Part shown: piece after piece, positions 1-6,454 of the stretch
How positions within the stretch are numbered: position 1 is the stretch's first letter
How the letters are laid out: each line of letters opens with the position of its first letter
Source of the DNA: RGIG8748 sp045576175
Lineage (GTDB): Bacteria > Bacillota > Clostridia > UMGS1810
DNA: 10,740 nt
Direction: 5' to 3'
Assembly (NCBI GenBank): GCA_045576175.1
Contig: JAZNFW010000013.1
Location: 1-10,740, forward strand
Notes under the pieces: generated by a model
Databases searched by the model: none
Told to the model about the DNA's origin: nothing
Seen by the model: only the letters and a program-made list of their open reading frames with translations
Made by a program: the position numbers and the translations under genes

Positions 1-185
1 CACTCGTTGGAACTGAAAAGATTGGTTCCGGTCTTGTAACTGTAATGGTTAGAGGCGATGTTGGCGCAGTTAAGGCTGCTACAGAAGCTGGTGCAACAAC
101 AGCAGCAAGACTTGGCGAGCTCATCGCAGTTCATGTAATCCCCAGACCCCATGAGGATGTTGAAAAAATTCTCCCCAAGTTTTAA
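1..185 (+). CDS. BMC-H hexameric shell protein, 3' part only
   Basis: This is the C-terminal 60 residues of a single-domain BMC shell protein (PduA/EutM/CcmK type); its start lies before the window. Reading begins at base 3 and ends at TAA 183-185. The pore segment TEKIGSGLV, the MVRGDVGAV strand and helix, and the closing HVIPRPHEDVEKILP are classic for the family, whose hexamers tile the compartment facets and let metabolites through a central pore lined by the GSG loop. The next gene begins 26 bases later and is about three-quarters identical over the shared part, so the two are recent tandem duplicates. Whether this copy also has the N-terminal extension of its neighbour cannot be seen. 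The family call is certain; the exact pore specificity is not. Confidence 0.93.
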   Translation, partial: LVGTEKIGSGLVTVMVRGDVGAVKAATEAGATTAARLGELIAVHVIPRPHEDVEKILPKF

Positions 186-211
186 TTTGATGTTTGGAAG
201 GAGTAATTTAA

Positions 212-622
212 ATGGCTGCATCTAATTCAAAAGCCCCAAAGGCAGCAGCTAAAGCTGCTCCCAAGAAGGCAGAGAAGGCTGCTCCTGAGGCAGCTACAGT
301 AGTTGTAGAAAAGAAAGTAGAACCCATTAAGGAGGAAAAGAAAATGTCATTAGAAGCATTAGGTATTATCGAAACAAGAGGTTTGGTAGCTGCAATTGAA
401 GCTGCTGATGCTATGCTCAAAGCTGCAAATGTACAGCTCGTTGGTACTGAAAAGATCGGTTCCGGTCTCGTGAGTGTTATGGTTAGAGGCGATGTTGGTG
501 ATGTTAAGTCTTCTGTAGAAGCTGGTCAGGCTAACGCTGCAAAGCTTGGTGAAATCATCGCTACACATGTAATCCCCAGACCCCACGGCGATGTTGAAAA
601 AATTATCCCTACACTTAAATAA
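212..622 (+). CDS. BMC-H shell protein with Lys/Ala-rich N-terminal extension (two possible starts)
   Basis: 136 residues. Residues 45-136 (from MSLEALGIIETRGL) are a complete BMC-H domain with pore loop EKIGSGLVSV and tail HVIPRPHGDVEKIIP, a normal 92-residue shell protein of the PduA/EutM type. Residues 1-44 are a low-complexity tail rich in Ala, Lys and Pro (for example KAAAKAAPKKAEKAAPE) ending in an acidic/basic stretch KEEKK; this is not part of the usual fold. The upstream ATG (212) has AAGGAG at 198-203, 8 bases away. Inside the gene AAGGAGG at 329-335 lies 8 bases before an in-frame ATG at 344, exactly where the standard domain begins. Both starts look usable, so long and short forms from one gene are likely, as known for PduB/PduB'. 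The termini of canonical BMC-H hexamers lie on the concave face, so the tail may decorate one side of the shell. Shell identity is certain; use of both starts is inferred. Confidence 0.95.
   Translation: MAASNSKAPKAAAKAAPKKAEKAAPEAATVVVEKKVEPIKEEKKMSLEALGIIETRGLVAAIEAADAMLKAANVQLVGTEKIGSGLVSVMVRGDVGDVKSSVEAGQANAAKLGEIIATHVIPRPHGDVEKIIPTLK
329..346 (+). promoter_or_regulatory. Internal ribosome binding site and start codon in the extended BMC-H gene
   Basis: AAGGAGG (329-335) followed after 8 bases by ATG (344-346), in frame with the 212 start (44 codons downstream). This is the best Shine-Dalgarno match among the shell genes of the window. It also encodes the KEEKK segment of the extension, so part of the Lys/Glu composition could reflect selection for the internal site. 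It would give a 92-residue protein of normal BMC-H size. Confidence 0.8.
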
Positions 623-657
623 TCCTTTTCACTAAGTTTTTAATTGAGGTGATATAA

Positions 658-921
658 GTGATTATTGGCAAGGTTATAGGAAGTATCGTTTCAACACGAA
701 AAAATGATAATCTGGTCGGAAGCAAATTTATGGTGATTGAGCCATGCCAGGGTATGGCTCAATCCCGATTCGTTGCTGTTGACAATGTGGGTGCCGGCAT
801 TGGCGAAATGGTGCTGGTGGCCACAGGCAGCAGTGCAAGAGTTGGCTGTAACTTAGAAAACTCTCCTATTGATGCCGCTATTGTTGGTATCGTAGATTCC
901 GGTTCAGAATTGGAGTTTTGA
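658..921 (+). CDS. BMC pentameric vertex protein (EutN/CcmL/PduN family)
   Basis: 87 residues, normal for the family. It starts at GTG 658 with GAGGTGAT at 646-653 as ribosome binding site; no ATG competes at the N-terminus. The features are those of EutN/CcmL: the opening beta strand IIGKVIGSIVSTRK, the central LVGSKFMVIEP, the motif AVDNVGAGIGEMVLVATGSSAR, and the closing PIDAAIVGIVDS. Five copies form the pentamer that caps the icosahedral vertices and closes the shell. It sits 35 bases after the BMC-H gene and 5 bases before the PduS-like gene, so it is translated from the same operon mRNA. Only one vertex gene is visible here, which is enough to close a shell. Confidence 0.95.
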   Translation: MIIGKVIGSIVSTRKNDNLVGSKFMVIEPCQGMAQSRFVAVDNVGAGIGEMVLVATGSSARVGCNLENSPIDAAIVGIVDSGSELEF

Positions 922-926
922 TTTAA

Positions 927-2258
927 ATGGATATTAACAATCTAAAACAAATACTTCTTGAGGCAGGTGTTACCGGTGCCGGCGGCGCCGGTTTCCCTAC
1001 TCACGCAAAACTTAATACTAACGCAGATACGATTATCTTAAACTGCGCAGAGTGTGAACCCCTCTTGAAACTCCACAGACAGATTTTAAGAGAAAATGCT
1101 CCCGAAATACTGGAAATTTTCTCACTTATCTGCAAAACAATGAAAGCCAAGGAGTTTGTAATCGCGATTAAAGAATCCTATAGCGCTACTTTGGAAGCGG
1201 TAGGAAGCGAAATTGACGATTATCCAAACGGACGAATTCACATTCTCGAAGAAATCTACCCCTCTGGTGACGAGGTCGTGCTTACCTACAATGTAACCGG
1301 CAGAATCGTCCCCGCAGGCGGAATCCCCATTGATGTGGGAGTTGTGGTGTTCAATGTAGAAACTATTCTTAACTCCTACCATGCTGTTAAAAATGCTACA
1401 AGCGTTACACACAAATATGTAACTGTAGCCGGTGAGGTAAATAACCCCTCTACACTTAGAGTTCCCCTTGGAACTAAATTTTCGTATCTTATAGAACTTT
1501 GTGGCGGAAAAACTTGCGAAAAGACCGGTCTTATTCAGGGCGGTCCCATGACAGGAAGACTCGCCAAGGAGTCAGATACGGTTACTAAAACAACAAACGC
1601 TGTTTTGGTTTTGCCCAAAGAGCATAACCTTATCAGCAACCGAAATCAAAAAACGACCATAAGTGTTAAACGAGCCATGAGTGCTTGCTGCCAGTGCAAA
1701 ACCTGCACCGAAATGTGTCCGCGCAATCTCTTGGGTCACCCCATAAGCCCAAGCGACTTTATGCGTTCGCTTACTTCGATGAGAGCAGACACACAGGCAC
1801 TACTTGACACCCAATACTGTTGTCAGTGCGGCTTGTGCGAAGCATATGCTTGTCCCCAGGGATTGAGCCCCGCAACACTTATTGGTGAATATAAACTCGG
1901 GCTCAGAAAAAATGGTATAAAGCCCGAAAAACTTGCAGCACCCAAGGCTGCCCGCTTTGAGCGAAAATACAGACAAGTTCCTATGCAAAGACTGTTGCAA
2001 AGACTTGGTGTTGTAGATTACGATATTGACGCTCCCATAAGTGATCTTGAGGTTAAACCCAAAAAGGTCAAAATTTCATTATCACAAAGCATTGGAGCAC
2101 CCTCCGTACCTATATGTAAGGTTGGAGACATTGTAAAAGCCGGAGATATGATTGCAAAGCCCTGCGACGGTGCATTGTCACTTGCACTGCACAGTTCAAT
2201 CGACGGTGAAATTAAAGAAATAACAGATAAATTTATTATCATAACTGCAAAACAATAA
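927..2258 (+). CDS. pduS: PduS-like iron-sulfur flavoprotein (RnfC-type SLBB protein)
   Basis: 443 residues, the usual PduS length. The N-terminal GVTGAGGAGFPTHAKL is the RnfC/NuoF-type nucleotide and flavin binding start; an SLBB-like region follows around residues 160-200. Two ferredoxin-like motifs are visible: C254-x2-C257-x2-C260-x3-C264-P and C298-x2-C301-x2-C304-x4-C309-P, expected to hold two [4Fe-4S] clusters. The C-terminal part (about 360-443), with VKAGDMIAKP and ALHSSIDGEIKEI, is a barrel-sandwich hybrid domain as in RnfC. In Pdu compartments PduS is described as a cobalamin reductase that contacts PduT. In B12-independent loci the same protein may simply move electrons from NADH. 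The ATG at 927 has only a modest TGGAG (911-915) and follows the vertex gene by 5 bases, so translational coupling is likely. The PduT-like gene follows directly. The electron acceptor is not known from sequence. Confidence 0.88.
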   Translation: MDINNLKQILLEAGVTGAGGAGFPTHAKLNTNADTIILNCAECEPLLKLHRQILRENAPEILEIFSLICKTMKAKEFVIAIKESYSATLEAVGSEIDDYPNGRIHILEEIYPSGDEVVLTYNVTGRIVPAGGIPIDVGVVVFNVETILNSYHAVKNATSVTHKYVTVAGEVNNPSTLRVPLGTKFSYLIELCGGKTCEKTGLIQGGPMTGRLAKESDTVTKTTNAVLVLPKEHNLISNRNQKTTISVKRAMSACCQCKTCTEMCPRNLLGHPISPSDFMRSLTSMRADTQALLDTQYCCQCGLCEAYACPQGLSPATLIGEYKLGLRKNGIKPEKLAAPKAARFERKYRQVPMQRLLQRLGVVDYDIDAPISDLEVKPKKVKISLSQSIGAPSVPICKVGDIVKAGDMIAKPCDGALSLALHSSIDGEIKEITDKFIIITAKQ

Positions 2259-2279
2259 GCATTGGAAAGGATACTTACC

Positions 2280-2828
2280 ATGGCAAAAGCAATAGGAATG
2301 GTAGAATATTTTAATGTAACTACCGGTGTACAGGCAGCTGATATTATGGCAAAGACTTCAGATGTAGAAATACTATCTGCTATGACAGTATGCCCCGGAA
2401 AATACATTGTAATAATTGCAGGCGACTTAAGTGCCGTGAAAGCTTCGGTAGATGCCTCTAAGATAAAATTTCCCAACAAGCTTGTAGATAGCTTTGTGCT
2501 TGGAAATCCGCATGAGGACATTTTCCCCGCTATATACGGTGCTACTGATCCCGGCGAAGTTTCTGCTCTTGGTGTTATAGAAACCTTTACCGCTGCTTCT
2601 GCAATTGTTGCAGCAGATATAGCCGCCAAAACTGCTATAGTTAAGCTAATTGAGTTACGACTTGCAAAAGGTATGAGCGGTAAATCTTATCTCTTTATCA
2701 CCGGCGAAGTTGCAGCTGTAACTGCAGCTATAGAAAAAGCAAGAGAAGCCATCAAGGATGATGGTACATATTTAGACAGTGCGGTTATTCCCCGCCCTGA
2801 CAAAAACCTTTGGAAATCTATACTTTAA
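2280..2828 (+). CDS. pduT: PduT-like tandem-domain shell protein (BMC-T) with iron-sulfur cysteine
   Basis: 182 residues from ATG 2280, which has GGAAAGGA (2264-2271) 8 bases upstream. An in-frame TTG at 2262 overlaps that ribosome binding site and is not the start. Two BMC domains lie head to tail: residues 1-90 (AIGMVEYFNVTTGVQAADIM) and 92-182 (ALGVIETFTAASAIVAADIA), ending SAVIPRPDKNLWKSIL. The pseudo-hexameric trimer of PduT carries a [4Fe-4S] cluster in the pore held by Cys38. Here the same motif TVCPGK puts a cysteine at exactly residue 38 (bases 2391-2393). The second-domain pore region is RLAKGMSGKSYLF. The position straight after the PduS-like gene matches the known PduS-PduT partnership, and together they could form an electron path across the shell. 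Similarity to PduT is judged from memory of the Salmonella protein. Confidence 0.92.
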   Translation: MAKAIGMVEYFNVTTGVQAADIMAKTSDVEILSAMTVCPGKYIVIIAGDLSAVKASVDASKIKFPNKLVDSFVLGNPHEDIFPAIYGATDPGEVSALGVIETFTAASAIVAADIAAKTAIVKLIELRLAKGMSGKSYLFITGEVAAVTAAIEKAREAIKDDGTYLDSAVIPRPDKNLWKSIL

Positions 2829-2854
2829 AATACAAAAAGTGAGGCTGGACGATT

Positions 2855-4264
2855 ATGAATAACGAAAAGTACATTAGTGAAATTGTTGCAAGCGTAATCA
2901 AATCCATGAACGGTAAAAACGGCGTTGTTGTAACAGGCGGCACACATCAAAAAGGTGTGTTCTCCTCTATGACAGATGCTCTTCAGGCTGTTAACAAAGC
3001 GTACAATGAACTTAAGAAGTACTCTGTTGCACAGAGAGAGGAAATGATTAAGAACATTCGCAGACTTACACTCGAAGAAGCTGAAATTATGGCTAAGCTC
3101 GGCGTTGAAGAAACCGGTATGGGTAATGTTCCCCACAAGATCATCAAGCATCAGCTTGTTGCCAACAAAACTCCCGGTACAGAAGATTTGAGACCTTCTG
3201 TAATGACCGGCGATGCAGGTATGACTTTAGTCGAGATGGCTCCCTACGGTGTAATTGGAAGTATAACACCTTCTACTAACCCCTCCGAAACAGTTATTTG
3301 TAACTCAATGGGTATGATTGCAGGTGGAAATGGTGTTGTGTTTAACCCCCACCCCAATGCAAAGAAGGTTGCTAACTACGCAGTTGACCTTGTAAACCGT
3401 GCGGTTCTTGAAGCAGGCGGACCAGAAAACATTGTTGTTTCTGTAGAAAACCCCACAAAGGAATCTTCAGACGAAATGATGCAGTCCCCCATCGTAAGAA
3501 TGCTCGTTGCTACAGGCGGCCCCGGAGTTGTTAAGGCTCTTCTTTCTTCCGGCAAAAAGGCTATCGGTGCCGGTGCTGGTAACCCCCCTGTTATAGTTGA
3601 CGATACTGCAGATGTTCTTAAGGCTGCTAAAGATATTGTCGACGGTGCAAGCTTTGATAACAACCTTCCCTGTATTGCAGAAAAGGAATGTTTTGCTTTC
3701 GCTAATATAGCAGACACTCTTATAAGCGAAATGCAGAAGCATGGTGCTTATCTTCTTAAAGGTGACGAAGTTAACAAGCTTATGGACCTTTGTCTCGTTA
3801 AAAAAGGCGACAAATATGACATAAACAAGAAATGGGTTGGTAAGGATGCAATAAAGTTCCTTGAAGCTATGGGAATTTCTGCTCCCAAGGACACCAGACT
3901 TATCATCTGCGAAACTAAGGAATGTCACCCCTTCGTACAGGTTGAGCTTATGATGCCCATACTTGCAATAGTTCGTGTGTCAAACATAGACGAAGCTATT
4001 GAACTTGCTTGCAAGGCAGAACACGGAAACAGACATTCTGCACACATTCATTCTAAGAACATAGACCACCTTTCAAGATTTGCAAAGGCTGTTGAAACTA
4101 CAATATTTGTTAAGAATGCACCCTCCTATGCAGGTATAGGTGCAGGTGGCGAGGGTTACACAACCTTTACAATTGCAGGTCCTACCGGTGAAGGTCTTAC
4201 CGCAGCACATTCATTTACAAGAAGCAGAAGATGTGTTCTTGTGGATGGCTTACACATTGTTTAA
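2855..4264 (+). CDS. pduP: CoA-acylating aldehyde dehydrogenase (PduP/EutE family), compartment lumen enzyme
   Basis: 469 residues, the family's usual length. It oxidises an aldehyde (propionaldehyde, acetaldehyde or similar) with NAD+ and CoA to acyl-CoA. The catalytic cysteine is Cys273 in SFDNNLPCIAEKE, the hallmark of the PduP/EutE branch. The Rossmann-side motifs PYGVIGSITPSTNPSET and VFNPHPNAKK and the region AIGAGAGNPPVIVDD are also present. Residues 2-18 (NEKYISEIVASVIKSMN) form a short amphipathic helix, followed by a flexible Gly/Lys linker; this is the typical encapsulation peptide that docks onto the shell. The ribosome binding site is a modest GAGG (2841-2844), 26 bases after the PduT-like gene. 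It should work directly upstream of PduL, which recycles the CoA. The aldehyde chain length cannot be told from the sequence. Confidence 0.95.
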   Translation: MNNEKYISEIVASVIKSMNGKNGVVVTGGTHQKGVFSSMTDALQAVNKAYNELKKYSVAQREEMIKNIRRLTLEEAEIMAKLGVEETGMGNVPHKIIKHQLVANKTPGTEDLRPSVMTGDAGMTLVEMAPYGVIGSITPSTNPSETVICNSMGMIAGGNGVVFNPHPNAKKVANYAVDLVNRAVLEAGGPENIVVSVENPTKESSDEMMQSPIVRMLVATGGPGVVKALLSSGKKAIGAGAGNPPVIVDDTADVLKAAKDIVDGASFDNNLPCIAEKECFAFANIADTLISEMQKHGAYLLKGDEVNKLMDLCLVKKGDKYDINKKWVGKDAIKFLEAMGISAPKDTRLIICETKECHPFVQVELMMPILAIVRVSNIDEAIELACKAEHGNRHSAHIHSKNIDHLSRFAKAVETTIFVKNAPSYAGIGAGGEGYTTFTIAGPTGEGLTAAHSFTRSRRCVLVDGLHIV

Positions 4265-4274
4265 TACTTAATAA

Positions 4275-4289
4275 TTGTGCATAGCACAA
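4275..4289 (+). promoter_or_regulatory. Small hairpin between the aldehyde dehydrogenase and second BMC-T genes
   Basis: TTGTGC-ATA-GCACAA is a perfect 6-bp inverted repeat with a 3-base loop in the 41-base intergenic gap, just before the weak AAGAAAG ribosome binding region of the next gene. There is no T-run, so it is not a terminator. It could affect mRNA stability or tune translation of the downstream gene, or be chance. Confidence 0.3.
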
Positions 4290-4305
4290 GAAAGATGGTA
4301 CACAT

Positions 4306-4956
4306 ATGAACGCATTAGGCATGATAGAAGTATATAGTTTTACAACTGCATTATGTGCGGCAGATGTTATGGCAAAGGCTGCTGATGTCAGAGTAATTGC
4401 TTTTGACAGAAATAGACCTTTTGGTAAGAACATTCCCGTTCCGCTCATTATGGCTGTAAAAATAGAAGGTAGCGTTGCAGCGGTAGAAGCTGCAATCGAA
4501 GCCGGAGTTAACTATGCAAAAAGCAAGAACAGATACATAGTTTCTCACATTATCCCCCGTCCTGACGAAGATGCTGAAAAGATGGCATACCTCGTGGATG
4601 TAAACAGGGATAAGTTCAACAAGAAATTCCCCAAAACAATGAAAGGCGTAGAAGCACCCAAGGACAACTTTGGAAAGGCAATTGGTATACTGGAAGTTTC
4701 CGGTTATACTGCTTCTGTTGTTGGTCTTGATGCCATGTGCAAAGCTGCTGATGTTAAGCTTCTTCACAAAGAAGAAAGACTTGGCGGTATGCTGGTATCT
4801 CTCATTGTTGCTGGAAACATTTCTGCGGTTAAGGCTTCTCTCGAGCATGGCGACAAAACCTGCAGTGCCATTACCAAGGTGTTAGGCAACGAGAGTATCC
4901 CTTCACCCCACCCCGAAATTCTCAAGTTTTTCGATTTGGATATCTTAAACGATTGA
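4306..4956 (+). CDS. Second tandem-domain BMC shell protein (BMC-T) with long interdomain linker
   Basis: 216 residues, about 35 longer than the PduT-like protein of this operon. Domain 1 (about 1-95) has NALGMIEVYSFTTALCAADVM and ends HIIPRPDEDAEKM. Domain 2 (about 124-216) has AIGILEVSGYTASVVGLDAM and ends SIPSPHPEILKFF. Both domains are in canonical, non-permuted order, unlike PduB/EtuB-type shell proteins. The pore loop of domain 1 (FDRNRPFGKNIPVPLI) is longer than in domain 2 (EERLGGMLVSL), and the domains are joined by a Lys-rich linker of about 28 residues (YLVDVNRDKFNKKFP onward). Trimers would fill hexamer positions in the facets with an asymmetric pore. No cysteine lies at the PduT cluster position, so an iron-sulfur pore is not expected. 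The ATG at 4306 has only a weak AAGAAAG upstream. The subfamily name is uncertain. Confidence 0.88.
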   Translation: MNALGMIEVYSFTTALCAADVMAKAADVRVIAFDRNRPFGKNIPVPLIMAVKIEGSVAAVEAAIEAGVNYAKSKNRYIVSHIIPRPDEDAEKMAYLVDVNRDKFNKKFPKTMKGVEAPKDNFGKAIGILEVSGYTASVVGLDAMCKAADVKLLHKEERLGGMLVSLIVAGNISAVKASLEHGDKTCSAITKVLGNESIPSPHPEILKFFDLDILND

Positions 4957-4987
4957 TATTTGTGAAAACATTTAAGGAGAAATTATT

Positions 4988-5623
4988 ATGTACGACATTG
5001 AAACCATTGAAAAGGCAGTAGCAAAAATTTATAAAGAATACACCAAGGACAAAAACAATGAGATTAAAATAGGTGTTTCTCAGAGACATGTGCATCTCTC
5101 CAGGGAGGACCTTGATACTCTTTTTGGCAAAGGCTATGAGCTCACTAAGAAGAAAACTCTCATGGGTCGAGAATATGCCGCTGAAGAATGTGTAACTTTG
5201 GTTGGTCCTTCTCTTAAGTCTATAGAGAAAGTTCGTGTTTTAGGTCCTGTAAGAGGAAACACTCAGGTAGAAATCTCCAAGACAGATACCTTTATACTCA
5301 AGGTTAGTCCTCCGGTGCGTCCCTCCGGAAAGGTTGAAGGCTCTGAAAAACTTGTTTTGGTTGGACCCAAAGGCAGTGTTTATTTAAAGCAAGGCGTAAT
5401 CATAGCTAACAGACATATCCATCTCACACCCGAATACGCTCTTCGTCACAATATAAAAGACGGTGACTATGTAGATGTAATGGTAGACAGCATAAAGCCT
5501 ACTAAATTCTACGATGTACAGGTGAGAGTGCGTGATGACTTTAATGTAGAAATGCACATCGACACCGATGATGCAAATTCTGCCGGCATTAAAAACGGAG
5601 ATTTGGTTCGCATCATAAAATAA
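4988..5623 (+). CDS. pduL: Phosphate propanoyltransferase PduL
   Basis: 211 residues, normal for PduL. It converts acyl-CoA and phosphate to acyl-phosphate, freeing CoA inside the compartment for the aldehyde dehydrogenase; a kinase then makes ATP. The paired metal-binding histidine motifs are present: SQRHVHLS (His34, His36) and NRHIHLTPE (His143, His145), plus MHIDTDDANSAG (His190) near the C-terminus. Each of the two halves is one beta-barrel of the PduL fold (PF06130-type repeat). Residues 1-18 (MYDIETIEKAVAKIYKEY) are predicted to form an amphipathic helix before a charged linker, consistent with an encapsulation peptide. The ATG at 4988 has AAGGAG (4974-4979) 8 bases upstream. No acyl kinase is visible in the window. 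Confidence 0.96.
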   Translation: MYDIETIEKAVAKIYKEYTKDKNNEIKIGVSQRHVHLSREDLDTLFGKGYELTKKKTLMGREYAAEECVTLVGPSLKSIEKVRVLGPVRGNTQVEISKTDTFILKVSPPVRPSGKVEGSEKLVLVGPKGSVYLKQGVIIANRHIHLTPEYALRHNIKDGDYVDVMVDSIKPTKFYDVQVRVRDDFNVEMHIDTDDANSAGIKNGDLVRIIK

Positions 5624-5641
5624 GTGTTTGAGGTGAACAAA

Positions 5642-6403
5642 ATGTTTGCTGTTGAAAGGCAAAAAAAGATTATCGAATCTTTAAAGGCTGATGGCTCTGT
5701 TCTTGTAAGTAAGCTCAGTGTTGAGCTTGGAGTTACAGAAGAGACCGTACGCCGTGACCTGGAAAAGCTGGAAAAACAAGAAGCCCTTGTAAGAACGCAC
5801 GGCGGTGCAATACCCGTTGACGAAAGCAACCATGAGATGTCACTGGAAAAACGAAAGCACCTTAACGCAAGTGCAAAAGAGACTCTAGCAAAAGAAGCGG
5901 TTAAGTACATACTCCCCGGAGACACTGTGTTTTTAGATGCTTCAACCACCACCTTCTATATGGCAAGAGAGCTTAAAAATCTTAAAGATATTACTATAGT
6001 TACAAATTCTATCCGTGTTATTTCTGAGCTTGCCGGACATACGAACCTCAAGGTAATCGGTGTTGGCGGATTTGTAAGTAGCAATCAATCCTTTGTAGGA
6101 ACTCTTGCGACTAACTACATAAATAACAACTGTTATGCAAACAAGGTGTTTTTCTCCAGCCGTGGTGTTACAACCAAGGGAGACATTCTTGACAGCAACG
6201 AACAGGAATGGGCAGTAAAGCAATCTATGATTAAAAATTCCGAAAAAAGATTTTATCTTTGTGACAAATCCAAAATTGGCAGAGTGGGTTTTGCAAAGCT
6301 TGCCGAATTTGGAGAGATAGATTACTTTATTACCGAAAAGAATTTTGACGATGATATGCGTAAACTTCTTGAAGAAATGGAAGTAAAAGTTATTACAGTA
6401 TAA
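5642..6403 (+). CDS. DeoR-family transcriptional regulator
   Basis: 253 residues from ATG 5642, preceded by GAGGTGA (5630-5636). An in-frame GTG at 5624 would sit right after the pduL stop and upstream of that ribosome binding site, so it is not preferred. Residues 3-58 are the DeoR winged helix-turn-helix (RQKKIIESLKADGSVLVSKL, then LGVTEETVRRDLEKLEKQ and the RTHGGAI hallmark). The rest is the DeoR sensor domain (FLDASTTTFYMARELK, TIVTNSIRVISEL, FAKLAEFGEIDYFIT), a fold that commonly binds phosphorylated sugars or intermediates. It is the last gene of the BMC operon, 18 bases after pduL, and is followed by a terminator, so it probably regulates this operon. DeoR regulators are typical partners of fucose/rhamnose-type compartments, but the effector here is inferred. 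Confidence 0.93.
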   Translation: MFAVERQKKIIESLKADGSVLVSKLSVELGVTEETVRRDLEKLEKQEALVRTHGGAIPVDESNHEMSLEKRKHLNASAKETLAKEAVKYILPGDTVFLDASTTTFYMARELKNLKDITIVTNSIRVISELAGHTNLKVIGVGGFVSSNQSFVGTLATNYINNNCYANKVFFSSRGVTTKGDILDSNEQEWAVKQSMIKNSEKRFYLCDKSKIGRVGFAKLAEFGEIDYFITEKNFDDDMRKLLEEMEVKVITV

Positions 6404-6407
6404 GTTT

Positions 6408-6438
6408 AAAAAGTGCTCTTATTCGGGGCACTTTTTTT
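6408..6438 (+). terminator. Intrinsic terminator of the BMC operon
   Basis: An 11-bp stem AAAAAGTGCTC (6408-6418) pairs with GGGCACTTTTT (6426-6436), with one T-G wobble and a 7-base loop, ending in a run of seven T. It begins 5 bases after the DeoR stop codon and separates the compartment operon from carAB. Confidence 0.93.
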
Positions 6439-6454
6439 GCGTGTGAATTTTTTT

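Noticed and set aside
212..343. N-terminal extension as a membrane segment or secretion signal
   Set aside because: It has many lysines and no continuous hydrophobic stretch, so it is a charged low-complexity tail.
2262..2279. TTG start giving six extra residues on the PduT-like protein
   Set aside because: The TTG lies within the ribosome binding site of the ATG at 2280, and starting at 2280 places the PduT cysteine at residue 38 as expected.
2018..2629. Long minus-strand open frame (203 codons) over the PduS/PduT junction
   Set aside because: It is antisense to two well-supported genes, has no family features or ribosome binding site, and its composition mirrors the codons of the plus strand.
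5624..5641. GTG start for the DeoR regulator immediately after the pduL stop
   Set aside because: GAGGTGA at 5630-5636 serves the ATG at 5642, and the DeoR domain begins normally from that ATG.
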